DNA of 64,000 nucleotides from DATARH01 sp036008175 (GCA_036008175.1 DASYOB010000086.1:13084-77083), one strand, 5' to 3'. Shown: positions 8,271 through 17,108, numbered from the stretch's first letter. Notes: a model not told the origin generated them from the letters alone. Program-made: numbers and translations.

Positions 8271-9761
8271 ATGCGCTTTCTTCCTGAAGGGGCTCGCGGT
8301 CTACATAAGTATTCCGGCGGCGTGTTCCAGCACTGTAGGTGCTTGGTACGGCGTACCGGGCTCGGAATCCTGGTACTCGCTGGAGCAAGTCTTGTCAGTG
8401 ATTCCGCCGCGCTTTTTCTGCAGGTTGACCGAAAACCAGTAGGCGCCGCCTTTGCGCAGCAGGCGTCGACAGTGCAGCCGCTTTCGGCCAACGATGTATC
8501 TTGGTTGTTTCCTCCGCCGGTCCGGGCCGAAGATTTTGATACCTTGATCTCGATCCGTGACCTCACCACCCAGAACCCAGAAGATCCGACAAAGCACGAT
8601 CCGCTTTGGCCCGATGCAGAGTTCGCGCAATTTCTCTCAATCACCGCCAGTCCCGCCGCGCTAGTCGCAGGGACACCGCCGCAGCGGATCAGCTTACCCC
8701 CCGAAGTCCGGTCGATCGATGTTTGGCGGATCGCTGGGGTTCGCATCGACGCCGGTGCACCGGGCCTCTCGGATGATATCCGGGAGCAATTCGGGCAATC
8801 GCCGGAGGTGCGGCTCATCCTCCAGCCGGTGACGCGGAACGCGGATGGCACGCCGAAAGTGCACGACATCGCGGCGCATCTCAAATTTGCCTTCGTGAAG
8901 GAGATCCCCGGCCTCCCGCCGCAACTCGGCTGTTTCCCTCGCCAGATACCCGACCTCATAGCCTTCAGGGGAATCGTTGAAGAGCTTGCTTCCCTGCGGA
9001 CCAAGTTAGGCGAAGGCCAGCTTGGCGCGAACAAGGTCACGACCTCCGGCACTTCCTTAGGCGTTCACCCCGGACTGAAAGACCCAACCACAGCAAGCCA
9101 GGTCCGCCAGGAGATGAAGGCCTTTCTCGAGCGGCATGTTTCCGGTCGCCGCTTGGCCGGCATGGCGGTTATGGGACTTCCTGAGGGAGCCTCCGCGCCC
9201 TGGATCTTCTTGTCGATGCTGAACCTGGCGCCCATCCTGCCGAACGGCATATTCGTCCCACTGAAAAGTCCCGCGCTGGATGGCCAGCAATTCGCTCAGA
9301 TGTTGAATCCTGTCGGATCACCATCGCGGGTCGTCGCAACCCCGCATTCAAACAATCTCGCGGCGATCACGTGCCGGAACGCCGCAGTCCCATTTGCTGA
9401 GTTACCGATCGGCGAACGGAACGGGGCGTCCACGGCGGAGCTTTTTGCCACTCCGTCACCGCCACCGGATAAGGTAAGAAGCATCCTCGATCTGATTGCC
9501 GACCCGGCTAAAAGCCACTTTTTCAATACCGACTGCGTGAGCTGTCACACGGAGACGCGACGCGGCATGGACTTGCTGGGGATAACGGAGATACCCGGAA
9601 TCGATACGGCCGTCTTGCCCAATGGCCAGTATAATGTGCGTAATTTTGGCTGGTCGCCGCCGATCGAAGGACCTGTCCAGGGTACTGTCACCCGACGCAC
9701 CGCCGCGGAGACGGCCGCGGTGGTAACATTCATCAATTCAAAGGTCCTCACCCCGCCGTAG
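8271..9761 (+). CDS. Secreted mono-heme c-type cytochrome of unknown family
   Basis: The frame encodes up to 496 aa. A heme-binding CVSCH is at about residues 422-426 near the C-terminus. A hydrophobic export segment (LGILVLAGASLVSDSAALFL) comes after about 29 residues, which is late. A TTG at 8343 would place it at the N-terminus (MVRRTGLG), so the true start may be 8343 rather than the ATG at 8271, which itself has GGGGG upstream. Between the export signal and the heme lie about 350 residues I cannot match, with a region giving RLILQPVTRNADGTPKVHDI and a Pro-rich linker before the heme (ATPSPPPDKVRSILDLIADP). The heme part resembles cytochromes fused to periplasmic oxidases. Its neighbour is a divergent amidohydrolase gene. 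The function is unknown. Confidence 0.8.
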   Translation: MRFLPEGARGLHKYSGGVFQHCRCLVRRTGLGILVLAGASLVSDSAALFLQVDRKPVGAAFAQQASTVQPLSANDVSWLFPPPVRAEDFDTLISIRDLTTQNPEDPTKHDPLWPDAEFAQFLSITASPAALVAGTPPQRISLPPEVRSIDVWRIAGVRIDAGAPGLSDDIREQFGQSPEVRLILQPVTRNADGTPKVHDIAAHLKFAFVKEIPGLPPQLGCFPRQIPDLIAFRGIVEELASLRTKLGEGQLGANKVTTSGTSLGVHPGLKDPTTASQVRQEMKAFLERHVSGRRLAGMAVMGLPEGASAPWIFLSMLNLAPILPNGIFVPLKSPALDGQQFAQMLNPVGSPSRVVATPHSNNLAAITCRNAAVPFAELPIGERNGASTAELFATPSPPPDKVRSILDLIADPAKSHFFNTDCVSCHTETRRGMDLLGITEIPGIDTAVLPNGQYNVRNFGWSPPIEGPVQGTVTRRTAAETAAVVTFINSKVLTPP

Positions 9762-10292
9762 CGGCCTGGTTGGCGTTGTCACGACGTTGTTGGGCCCATC
9801 GACGCATCTCGCTCGGAGTCCGGCTGGTATTCGCCGGCATTGTACCTCGGACCTCTTCGGCTCAGCGTCTTATTCCCTCAGCGGCATTGTCAACTTAGTC
9901 TGAACTGCGCCATTTCGTGCACGTTCCAGAAATGCGATGCGAACGTCCGCTTCGTGGCGACCGGGGTCATCCGCCGACATCGGCCCCGAAAGTCGGTTTA
10001 GGGTCGACCTCGGCCGATGTCTCGCCGAGCGATGGATGGCCTTGCTGCCCCTGAGCGGAAGCCGATAGTGCGCCAGAGAATTGATCGAGTTGATGCAAAC
10101 GGCCATTCCCGCCTCTCGCCGAAGGGCGGACCCTCTCACACTGGGGTGGTTTCATACCGACCAAGCGCCGATCCGAGGCATGGGGTGCCTAATTTCGCCA
10201 TAAAGTGCAATGGACAGCCGCGAGGGGCTCTCTTACTCTTCGCAGTCAAGGCTCCGCAAATGGAGCCGTCTCGAACAGAGGAGTGCTTAACG
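9762..10292. other. 531-base intergenic region with one inverted repeat
   Basis: I see no credible gene: the short open frames have no family character and no ribosome sites. A 10-bp perfect inverted repeat, GACATCGGCC (9976-9985) and GGCCGATGTC (10012-10021), lies about 270 bases before the MFS start. AGAGGAG at 10277-10283 is the ribosome binding site that fixes the MFS start at 10293. Confidence 0.5.
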
Positions 10293-11573
10293 ATGGCGAT
10301 CCCTGCCAGCGATGTCCGTATGCCTTGGTGGAAGGAGCCCACCAAGGATCAATGGTATGCGTTTGGAGCGGCATGGCTTGGGTGGGTGCTCGATTCCTTC
10401 GATTTCACCGTGTTTCTGTTGATCATGGTGCCGATCGCCACGGAATTTAACGTCCCGCTGACGGATGTGGCGATCGTCTTCACCCTGACCTTGTGGATGC
10501 GCCTTGTCGGTGCGACGGCGGCCGGCTGGATGGCCGACCGGATGGGCCGCAAGACGCCGCTGATGATTTCCATCGCCTGGTTCTCGGTATGCAATTTCAT
10601 CGCCGGGTTCTCCCCCACTTTCTGGTTCCTCCTCTTGTTCCGCACGCTCCTCGGCATCGGCATGGGCGCCGAGTGGCCGGCTGGCGCCGCGCTCGCGATG
10701 GAACAATGGCCGATACGCTCGCGCGGCTTTATGAGCGGCGTGCTGCAAGGCTCGTGGGGTCTCGGCTTCCTGCTGTCGAGCGCGTGCTACTGGCTGCTCT
10801 TCGACAAATGGGGGTGGCGCGGCATGCTGTGGATCGGCATCGCTCCGGCGCTGGCGATCGTCTACGTCCGCTTCTTCGTCAAGGAGCCGGAAGTCTGGGT
10901 CGAAAACCAGCGCCTTCAGAAGGCGGAGAACCGCCAAGTCAAGGCGCCGCTCGCGGCGATTTTCCGCCGCGGCATTGCCGGCAATATGCTCAACGCATGC
11001 TGGTTCCAGTGCGCCGGGTTCGTCACCTACTATTCGATCAACGCGCTGTTCGCGACCCACCTGCAGAAGGATCTGGGGCTCTCGACCGCGCTGATCGCGA
11101 CCCCGATAATGCTGGCGAACCTGCTCGTGTTCCTCGCCAGTTCGAGTTGGGGGATCGTGTCGGATCGCATCGGTCGCCGCTGGGCGATGATCATTCCGGC
11201 CGTCATCTCGATGGCGATCGTGCCGATCTATCTGCTCTCGCAGAACACGCTGGTGATCGTCGGCGGCTTCGTCGCGATCGGCTTGTTCGCCGGAGGCGGC
11301 ATGTACGGCCAGGTTCCGGCCTATCTGAACGAGCGCTACCCCACCGAGGTCCGAGCGACGGCATCCGCCTTCAGCTACCATGTCGGCGCGATCGCGGGCG
11401 GTATGGTGCCGCCGATCCTGACCTACTTCGCGACCGATCCATCCTGGAACCTCGGCTTCGCGATCCCGATGCTGATCGGAACGCTGTTCGGGCTGACCAA
11501 TTTCGTAATCGCGCTGCTGCTCGGGCCCGAGACGAGAGGTACCGAAATGGTTCCCGATCTCGTCATCGCCTGA
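10293..11573 (+). CDS. MFS transporter, SHS/metabolite:H+ symporter type
   Basis: This 426-aa protein has 12 predicted membrane helices. It begins PWWKEPTKDQWYAFGAAWLG, then VLDSFDFTVFLLIMVPIA with the acidic residues in helix 1 typical of the sialate/lactate (SHS) and related proton symporters. The MFS loop signature is GWMADRMGRKTPL, with a second copy, GIVSDRIGRRWAM, in the C-terminal half. VPAYLNERYPTEVRATASAF matches the helix 10-11 region of this group. It imports a carboxylate or similar acid, probably with protons. The frame is open from 10017, but AGAGGAG nine bases before the ATG at 10293 and the family N-terminus settle the start. The exact substrate cannot be read. Confidence 0.88.
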   Translation: MAIPASDVRMPWWKEPTKDQWYAFGAAWLGWVLDSFDFTVFLLIMVPIATEFNVPLTDVAIVFTLTLWMRLVGATAAGWMADRMGRKTPLMISIAWFSVCNFIAGFSPTFWFLLLFRTLLGIGMGAEWPAGAALAMEQWPIRSRGFMSGVLQGSWGLGFLLSSACYWLLFDKWGWRGMLWIGIAPALAIVYVRFFVKEPEVWVENQRLQKAENRQVKAPLAAIFRRGIAGNMLNACWFQCAGFVTYYSINALFATHLQKDLGLSTALIATPIMLANLLVFLASSSWGIVSDRIGRRWAMIIPAVISMAIVPIYLLSQNTLVIVGGFVAIGLFAGGGMYGQVPAYLNERYPTEVRATASAFSYHVGAIAGGMVPPILTYFATDPSWNLGFAIPMLIGTLFGLTNFVIALLLGPETRGTEMVPDLVIA

Positions 11574-11582
11574 GTAAGCCTA

Positions 11583-11629
11583 CGACAAGCCGCCCTCTTC
11601 CAGCGACCCGGGCGGAGGGCGGTTTGTCG
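11583..11629 (+). terminator. Long hairpin after the MFS gene
   Basis: CGACAAGCCGCCCTC (11583-11597) pairs with GAGGGCGGTTTGTCG (11615-11629): 15 bp with one G-T wobble. It starts 10 bases after the MFS stop. There is no T-run, so it may protect the 3' end or act with Rho rather than terminate alone. Confidence 0.6.
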
Positions 11630-11959
11630 GCAAAGCCGAGGCGTACCGACCGATTGAAGGCGCGCCAGATTTTGACCGCGCGATCAGGTTCGGCCACAGC
11701 CCGAATGACGAATCAAATCAGCGGCTCCCACGGACATATCTGAATGTCCGCTTCTCAGCCGACCTACCCATCCACCGGCGAAGTCATTAAAGTCAGCTCA
11801 GGGTCCCAAACTGGTTATTGACGGTTCGAGCGCGCCTCGACCGGTCCTGCCCGATAGCCGACCTCCAGCACGGACCGCCAGACGTCGATCATCCGATGCC
11901 GCCGGGCCAGCCGCAAACAATTGTGCCCCTTCCCCGCACAGAGATCTTGAGAGCTAGCC

Positions 11960-11987
11960 GTTGACATAGGTGTATACGCCCTTATTT
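11960..11987 (+). promoter_or_regulatory. Sigma-70-type promoter with an internal dyad, for the hydrolase gene
   Basis: TTGACA at 11960-11965 is a perfect -35 box. TATTTT at 11982-11987 is a fair -10 at a 16-base spacing. Between them GGTGTATACGCC (11968-11979) is a near-palindrome (10 of 12 positions), a likely repressor site. Transcription would begin about 35 bases before the ATG at 12028. The rest of the 454-base gap 11574-12027 holds only the hairpin at its start and nothing else I can support. Confidence 0.6.
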
Positions 11988-12027
11988 TGCAGCTTGATAC
12001 TCGCAACGCCTTTGGGGCGGTCCCGAC

Positions 12028-13017
12028 ATGAGAACCGAACTAAGCCACAGCTACGTCCATACCAACGGGATCCGCATGCACTATGTGGAGCAGGGCGATG
12101 GTCCGCTCGTGCTCCTCTGTCATGGATGGCCGGAATCCTGGTATAGCTGGCGCCACCAGATCCCAGTCCTGGCGGGAGCCGGCTTCCGCGTCGTGGCACC
12201 AGACCAGCGCGGGTATGGAGACACCGACGCGCCGGATGAAATCGAGGCGTATGACATCATCAATCTAGTGGCTGACCTTGTCGGGCTGGTGCAGGCGCTC
12301 GGTGAAGATCGAGCTTTCCTTGTCGGGCACGATTGGGGCGCGATCGTCGCGGCGCCTGCCGCTCTTGTGCGCCCGGACATGTTCCGCGCGCTCGGCCTTC
12401 TCAGTGTCCCATATGTTCCGCGCCAGAAGCTCCGCCCGGCCGTCCGCTTCGACCTCGCGACGCAGGAGAGACACTTCTACCAACAGTACTTTCAACGGCG
12501 AGGACATGTAGAGCGCGAGTTGGAAGAGGATGTCCGCCGTTCGATCACGGGCATCTTGTACACAGCTTCCGGCGAAGCCCGAGCCGGCGACGCCAAGCCA
12601 AGCTTCATTAGCTTCGACAAGAACACGCGCCTCGTTGACAATCTTGTGTTGCCGGAGCGCTTGCCGGCGTGGTTATCCCAGGCCGACCTCGACCATTTCG
12701 TTACTCAGTTTGAGCGTTCGGGTTTTCGTGGCCCCGTCAACTGGTATCGCAACTTTGATCGGAACTGGGCGATGACGCCCTTCCTTGACGGGGCGAAGAT
12801 CTTGCAGCCGACCATCTTTGCGACGGGCTCCCTGGATGTCGTCCTTGAGATCGCGGCGGCCCAGTACGACGCGATGGACACGAACTGCACCAGGCTGGTA
12901 GGCAAGCACCTGATCGCCGGTGCGGGTCACTGGATCCAGCAGGAGCGTCCGACCGAGATCAACGAACTTCTGACACGTTTCCTGACGGAGCAGGTCACCA
13001 TCGGAGCGATGACATGA
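12028..13017 (+). CDS. Alpha/beta hydrolase, epoxide-hydrolase type
   Basis: This 329-aa protein begins ELSHSYVHTNGIRMHYVEQG. The oxyanion motif HGWPESWYSW starts at about residue 32. The nucleophile Asp102 is in FLVGHDWGAIVA; an aspartate here marks epoxide hydrolases and haloalkane dehalogenases. The acid is probably Asp270 (FATGSLDVVLE) and the base His301 (GAGHWIQQERP). WYRNFDRNW and FYQQYFQRRG belong to the cap domain of epoxide hydrolases, which carries the ring-opening tyrosines. It should convert an epoxide to a diol in the cytoplasm. It has its own promoter with a probable operator, so it may be induced by substrate. The start has only a weak GGGCGG ahead. Confidence 0.9.
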   Translation: MRTELSHSYVHTNGIRMHYVEQGDGPLVLLCHGWPESWYSWRHQIPVLAGAGFRVVAPDQRGYGDTDAPDEIEAYDIINLVADLVGLVQALGEDRAFLVGHDWGAIVAAPAALVRPDMFRALGLLSVPYVPRQKLRPAVRFDLATQERHFYQQYFQRRGHVERELEEDVRRSITGILYTASGEARAGDAKPSFISFDKNTRLVDNLVLPERLPAWLSQADLDHFVTQFERSGFRGPVNWYRNFDRNWAMTPFLDGAKILQPTIFATGSLDVVLEIAAAQYDAMDTNCTRLVGKHLIAGAGHWIQQERPTEINELLTRFLTEQVTIGAMT

Positions 13018-13029
13018 CCGAGGTCATGC

Positions 13030-13372
13030 TCGAGGAAGCTGGGGTTCAGCCGGTCGTAATTGGCTCGCAAGCATGATGCGAGCGGTGTCGGCGGCCTCGT
13101 CGATCTGCGGTCAGTGCCCAGCTTCAAGCGCATGAATGGTGGCGTTCTTAGCCTGGGATTTGAGGTGCTCGGCGACGCTGATATGAAGATAGGGGTCGGT
13201 CTTTCCCCAGATGAGCAAGAGGGCAAGTCGGAACGCCTGAAATCCGAAAGTCGGGCGGTATTAGCTGCCCTTTCATCGAAGAGTTGGTAGGTCATCTGCG
13301 CGACGGCAGCACCGGCGCTCGGCCGTTGCGTAACGTTCTTGTCCACAATCGGTCCAAGGAACTCGTCGATCG
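13030..13372 (-). pseudogene. Relic of an alpha/beta hydrolase gene, C-terminal part
   Basis: On the minus strand one frame reads PIDEFLGPIVDKNVTQR, then MTYQLFDERAANTARL, a plausible cap region of an alpha/beta hydrolase. After a frame change near 13215 it reads LLLIWGKTDPYLHISVAEHL, then KNATIHALEAGH, stop, PQIDEAADTARIMLAS. LIWGKTDPY is the strand with the catalytic acid, and GHWPQIDE would be the motif with the catalytic histidine; here TGG has become TGA (bases 13111-13113). The catalytic nucleophile half is missing, and the relic starts directly after the stop of the membrane gene at 13381. So there is at least one frameshift, one stop and one truncation. This gene is dead and is not the source of the neighbouring epoxide hydrolase, which lies on the other strand. 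Confidence 0.75.
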
Positions 13373-13380
13373 GTCAGGAC

Positions 13381-13851
13381 TTATTTGGCTTTGACGGAAC
13401 CGCCCGGGCGCTGAAGCACAAGGTGTTGGAAGTAGAACTGCATCACCGTGAAAATGAACGCCGTGCTGATACCGAACAGCAGCATGCCGTCGGCTGCCTC
13501 CAGTGCGCCCATCATCCGCCAGTGCGGCTGCAGCATCAATCCCGAGGCGCCTCGCGTGGCCATCGAGTCGACGGAGTAGAGGATCGCAGCTCCAGGCGAA
13601 TCGAAAGCGCCAAGCCACAAATACGCCGCCGCCCAGAACGCCGCCTCTATCCCATGTAGTACAGCCAGCAGCAGTCCCATCGCCGTGAACGCGGCAATCA
13701 CGATTGCGATCACACGCGGTAAACCAAGGCTCCGGCTCTCTAGCCGAACCCGAAAACTATGCAGCACGGACACCATGAACGTTACGCCTGTCGCGTGGAT
13801 AGCTATGGTCAGCGCGATAAGCGACAGACCCCAAATCCAGTTATCCAACAA
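13381..13851 (-). CDS. Membrane protein resembling an ion channel (Ion_trans_2-like) without a potassium filter
   Basis: From the TTG at 13851 (AAGGA just upstream) the protein is 156 aa with three or four membrane helices: DNWIWGLSLIALTIAIHATG, IAIVIAAFTAMGLLLAVLHG, a helix with pore-like loop, and LLFGISTAFIFTVMQFYFQH. The stretch WRMMGALEAADGMLLFGIST matches the last helix of bacterial two-helix potassium channels, where WRLLGALEAANG-like text follows the filter. At the filter position it reads YSVDSMATRGASG, not TxGYGD, so potassium selectivity is unlikely. A GTG at 13950 would add 33 residues without membrane character. The gene follows emrB by 3-100 bases depending on start and shares its direction, so it is probably the last gene of the efflux operon. 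Confidence 0.72.
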   Translation of the reverse strand: MLDNWIWGLSLIALTIAIHATGVTFMVSVLHSFRVRLESRSLGLPRVIAIVIAAFTAMGLLLAVLHGIEAAFWAAAYLWLGAFDSPGAAILYSVDSMATRGASGLMLQPHWRMMGALEAADGMLLFGISTAFIFTVMQFYFQHLVLQRPGGSVKAK

Positions 13852-13953
13852 AGCCGTCCTTGTAGCCGAACTTCCCCCAGGGGCCGGTTTCGCGACATCG
13901 AGGCCCCGGTTCAGACGTGACGGGGCACGGCGGAGTGGATTGGATCGCACTCA

Positions 13954-15558
13954 CTACGAGGCGGGGTGAACGCCTTTCGCCGCGACGGAGCGTTTCATCA
14001 GCAGTACCACGAACGCGACCGCGAGCGTCAGCGCAGCGACCATCCAGAAGCAGTCGAAAAAGGAGAGCGCCGATGCTTGCTGTTGGCGCAGGTTTTCCAG
14101 TTCTTGCCACGCCAGTTGCTGCGACGCAGAGGGATCGCCGGTCAACTGGAGGAAGAACTCCTTGCCCCGCGCGACAAAGGAATTGGCGGCCGCGTTGAAG
14201 GGATCGAGATACTCACCAAGACGCAACACGTGGAATTGATCACGCCGCTCTTCAAAGGTTTGAGACAGCGACACGCCAACGCTGCCTCCCTCGTTGCGCA
14301 GGAAACTCAATAAGCCGACAGCGGCACCACGCAACGCCATTGGCGTATAGAGATAGGCGGCGACATTCGCGGGCGCAAAACACATCGCCAGTCCCGCGAC
14401 CACGACCACGCGAGGCCAGACGGCCTGGCCCGGGCTGATGTCCAGGTTGAGTTGGGACATCCAATAATTCCCGGCGGTCATGATCAGCAGCCCCGCCGCG
14501 ATCAGCCAGCGAGCATCCATTCTCAGGCCGATCAGGCGCCCGACAATAGGCATCACTATCACCGCAAAGATGCCACTCGGCGACATGACCAGCCCGGTGC
14601 TCAGCGCATCGTAACCAAACAGGGATTGCAGTAGACCAAGCAACGACTTGGTGGCCGCAAAGAGCGCAAGGTAAGCGCAAAAGATGATGAGGCAGCAGGA
14701 CGCGAAGTTGCGTTCGCGCAGCGGTCGGAAATTGACCACCGGGTTGCGGTGACGCAATTCCCAAAAGACCAGCCCCGGTAAACCCGCGATACAGCAAATG
14801 GCGAGCGTCTGGACGCGCCAGAACGGATCGCCCAGCCAGTCCCACTCCTGGCCCTTGCTGAGCATCACTTCCCAGCAGACCATCACGATGACCAGCAGCG
14901 AGAAACCGATCGAATCAAAGCGGAACGGCTGCTTCCGCAACTCCGCGCGCTGGGCGACGAGATAGTCTGGTTCGCGAAGCAGGGCATAAGATCCGGCGAG
15001 CGCCAGGAGACCGACCGGCACGTTGATCAAAAAGACCCAGCGCCACGAGTAGGAGTCCGTTATCCAGCCGCCCAGGGTCGGGCCGACGATCGGCGCAATC
15101 AAGGCGGCGAAGCCGAACAAGGTCATTGCCATGCCTTGTTTTTCGGTCGGGAAGGCGTCGAGCAGCACCCCCTGGCTGCTTGGCTGCAGACCGCAGCCTG
15201 CCAGGCCCTGGATCACGCGAAACAGGATGAGCTGACCGAGACTACCGGCGAGGCCGCACAACAAGGAGCTCAGGGTGAATATCGCGATCGACGCCAGAAA
15301 GTAGTTGCGGCGACCAAGATGCGCGCTCAGCCAACCGGTAATCGGCAGGATGACGGCATTGGCGGCAAGGTAACTGGTGATAACCCACTCGCCGTCATCG
15401 GATGTCGCCGACAGTCCACCCGCGATATAGCGCAACGCGACCAGTGCGATCGTGGTGTCGAGCACCTCCATGAAGGTCGGCACCACCACGACGGCGGCCA
15501 CCAGCCAGGGGTTCGCCGCTGCGCGGGGCCTGGCGGGCGAAAGCGCCGCGACAGTCAC
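13954..15558 (-). CDS. DHA2-family MFS multidrug efflux permease (EmrB/QacA type)
   Basis: This 534-aa protein has about 14 membrane helices. Helix 1 carries VPTFMEVLDTTIALVALRYI (the D1 motif of drug:H+ antiporters); GWLSAHLGRRNYFLASI is the loop 2-3 signature and APIVGPTLGGWITDSYSWRW is antiporter motif C in helix 5. It starts with GTG, and the first four bases (GTGA, 15555-15558) overlap the stop of the fusion-protein gene, so translation is coupled. With that protein it should pump hydrophobic compounds out across both membranes; the outer-membrane TolC partner is not in this window. There is no adjacent regulator. Confidence 0.93.
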   Translation of the reverse strand: MTVAALSPARPRAAANPWLVAAVVVVPTFMEVLDTTIALVALRYIAGGLSATSDDGEWVITSYLAANAVILPITGWLSAHLGRRNYFLASIAIFTLSSLLCGLAGSLGQLILFRVIQGLAGCGLQPSSQGVLLDAFPTEKQGMAMTLFGFAALIAPIVGPTLGGWITDSYSWRWVFLINVPVGLLALAGSYALLREPDYLVAQRAELRKQPFRFDSIGFSLLVIVMVCWEVMLSKGQEWDWLGDPFWRVQTLAICCIAGLPGLVFWELRHRNPVVNFRPLRERNFASCCLIIFCAYLALFAATKSLLGLLQSLFGYDALSTGLVMSPSGIFAVIVMPIVGRLIGLRMDARWLIAAGLLIMTAGNYWMSQLNLDISPGQAVWPRVVVVAGLAMCFAPANVAAYLYTPMALRGAAVGLLSFLRNEGGSVGVSLSQTFEERRDQFHVLRLGEYLDPFNAAANSFVARGKEFFLQLTGDPSASQQLAWQELENLRQQQASALSFFDCFWMVAALTLAVAFVVLLMKRSVAAKGVHPAS

Positions 15559-17108
15559 TTGCTTGCGCCCGGCGCGTTCCCGCCCATCGAGTTTCCGGGC
15601 GAACCGCCGGTTTGCGCGTCAGGCGCATGCGTTTGTAAAAACTTTCCGGCGTCGGGCCCGGAGGGCGGCTGGTTGACGTAGACGTAGGGAACCACCGACG
15701 TGCCGATGAACAGCGGGTTCTTGTCCGGGTCGTAGCCTTCGAGATCGATCCGGACCGGCAACCGCTGCACCACTTTGATGAAATTGCCCGTTGCATTCTG
15801 CGCCGGGAGCAAGGCGAGCGTCGATCCGGTCCCCATCGTAAAGCCTGAAATCCGACCCTTGAAGACGCGTCGGCCGCCGTACATGTCGACATACAGGTCC
15901 ACCGGCAGCCCAATGCGCAGGTCGCGCAGTTCGGTTTCCTTGAAATTGGCGTCGACCCAGATGTCGTTGAGCGAGCGGATCGCCATCAGGTTCTGGCCGA
16001 CTTGAACATAATTTCCCGGATTAACGTTCCGGCGCGTCACGACGCCGTCTATCTCCGCGACGATGTCGCAATAACGAAGGTTCAGTTCGGCTTCCGCGAG
16101 TTCCTGCTTGGCGACATCGAGCTTGGCCTCGGCTTGCTTAACCGCCGGAGCCTCCGCTGTGATCTTGGCGAAGACGCGGTCGATGTCGCCCGCCTTTTCG
16201 AACTCTGCGAGCATCTGCTTTGGGCTCTGGTCGAATGAATGGACCACACCGAGCTGAGCCGCGCTCTCGATCAAATCCGCCTGAGCCTGGAGCACGGAGG
16301 AAAAGGTCTGATCGAGATCGGGCGGCACCTGGCCCAAATCCTCATCGCGAGCGGGTTCAATCGGTAAGCCTAAAGAGGCGCGGACTTGCCGGATGGCCGC
16401 CAGCGCCTGGGTAACTTGTGCGCTGGCAGTCGAAAATGCCTCCTGGTACCGGTCGTATACCTGACGGCTTTCCGCGGGGGTGCCGAGCAGTTGCTTTGCC
16501 CGGTCGAAGTCGGCCTGTGCCAGCGCCAGGGCGGCTTTGCTCTTATCGAGAGCAGCAACGCGATCGTGCAAAAGAGCGATTTGGTTTTCGAGACCCTCGA
16601 CGGCGCTCTGCAATTTCCAGCGCCGGCTCCTGGCCTCGGCTTCGATAGCCCGCACGCTGGCGATGGCCGCCTGCAAATCCGCGTTCGCCGTATCGACCGC
16701 CGCTTTCTTCTGCGAGACGGCGATCTCAAAGGGTTCCTTGTCGATTTGCGCGAGAAGGTCGCCTTTGTGTAAGCGGTAGTTGTCATCGACCAGAACACGG
16801 GAAATCTGTCCGCCTATGCGCGGTGCGACGAACGTTACGTACCCGTTGACATAGGCGTCGTCCGTCGAAACGGTGGTGAGCATCTCCCGGATCCAGGGGA
16901 TGCCAAATACGCAGACGACTATCAAAACCAGGGCGCCGATGACGCCGATCAGTAATTTTCGGCGGCGCGTAAAGCGAGGGCCCGACGCCGGAGGCTCCGA
17001 CGATTTGGACTCGTGCTCAACCGCAACGCCTTCGCTGGCCGAGCGCGCTTCGGTCTGGTCGGATACGCCCCTATCCGCACCCGCTTTTTCGGTCACCGCA
17101 CCGGGCAT
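15555..17108 (-). CDS. EmrA/HlyD-family membrane fusion protein
   Basis: This 517-aa protein has a long charged N-terminal tail (residues 1-50), then one membrane helix (LLIGVIGALVLIVVCVFGIP), then the EmrA signature STDDAYVNGYVTFVAPRIGG. The lipoyl half-motif is RLHKGDLLAQIDKEPF. A long alpha-hairpin of about 200 residues follows, then the second lipoyl half (GVVTRRNVNPGNYVQVGQ) and the beta-barrel region WVDANFKETELRDLRIGLPV. The hairpin has an insertion around QSPKQMLAEFEKAGD and is longer than in E. coli EmrA (about 390 aa). It bridges the inner-membrane pump to an outer-membrane channel. It is the first gene of the operon; the upstream gap 17109-17349 must hold the promoter, but I see no convincing box. 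Confidence 0.92.
   Translation of the reverse strand: MPGAVTEKAGADRGVSDQTEARSASEGVAVEHESKSSEPPASGPRFTRRRKLLIGVIGALVLIVVCVFGIPWIREMLTTVSTDDAYVNGYVTFVAPRIGGQISRVLVDDNYRLHKGDLLAQIDKEPFEIAVSQKKAAVDTANADLQAAIASVRAIEAEARSRRWKLQSAVEGLENQIALLHDRVAALDKSKAALALAQADFDRAKQLLGTPAESRQVYDRYQEAFSTASAQVTQALAAIRQVRASLGLPIEPARDEDLGQVPPDLDQTFSSVLQAQADLIESAAQLGVVHSFDQSPKQMLAEFEKAGDIDRVFAKITAEAPAVKQAEAKLDVAKQELAEAELNLRYCDIVAEIDGVVTRRNVNPGNYVQVGQNLMAIRSLNDIWVDANFKETELRDLRIGLPVDLYVDMYGGRRVFKGRISGFTMGTGSTLALLPAQNATGNFIKVVQRLPVRIDLEGYDPDKNPLFIGTSVVPYVYVNQPPSGPDAGKFLQTHAPDAQTGGSPGNSMGGNAPGASK

Noticed and set aside
10287..11381. 364-codon open frame on the minus strand
   Set aside because: It is antisense to the MFS transporter, which has MFS signatures and a strong ribosome site.
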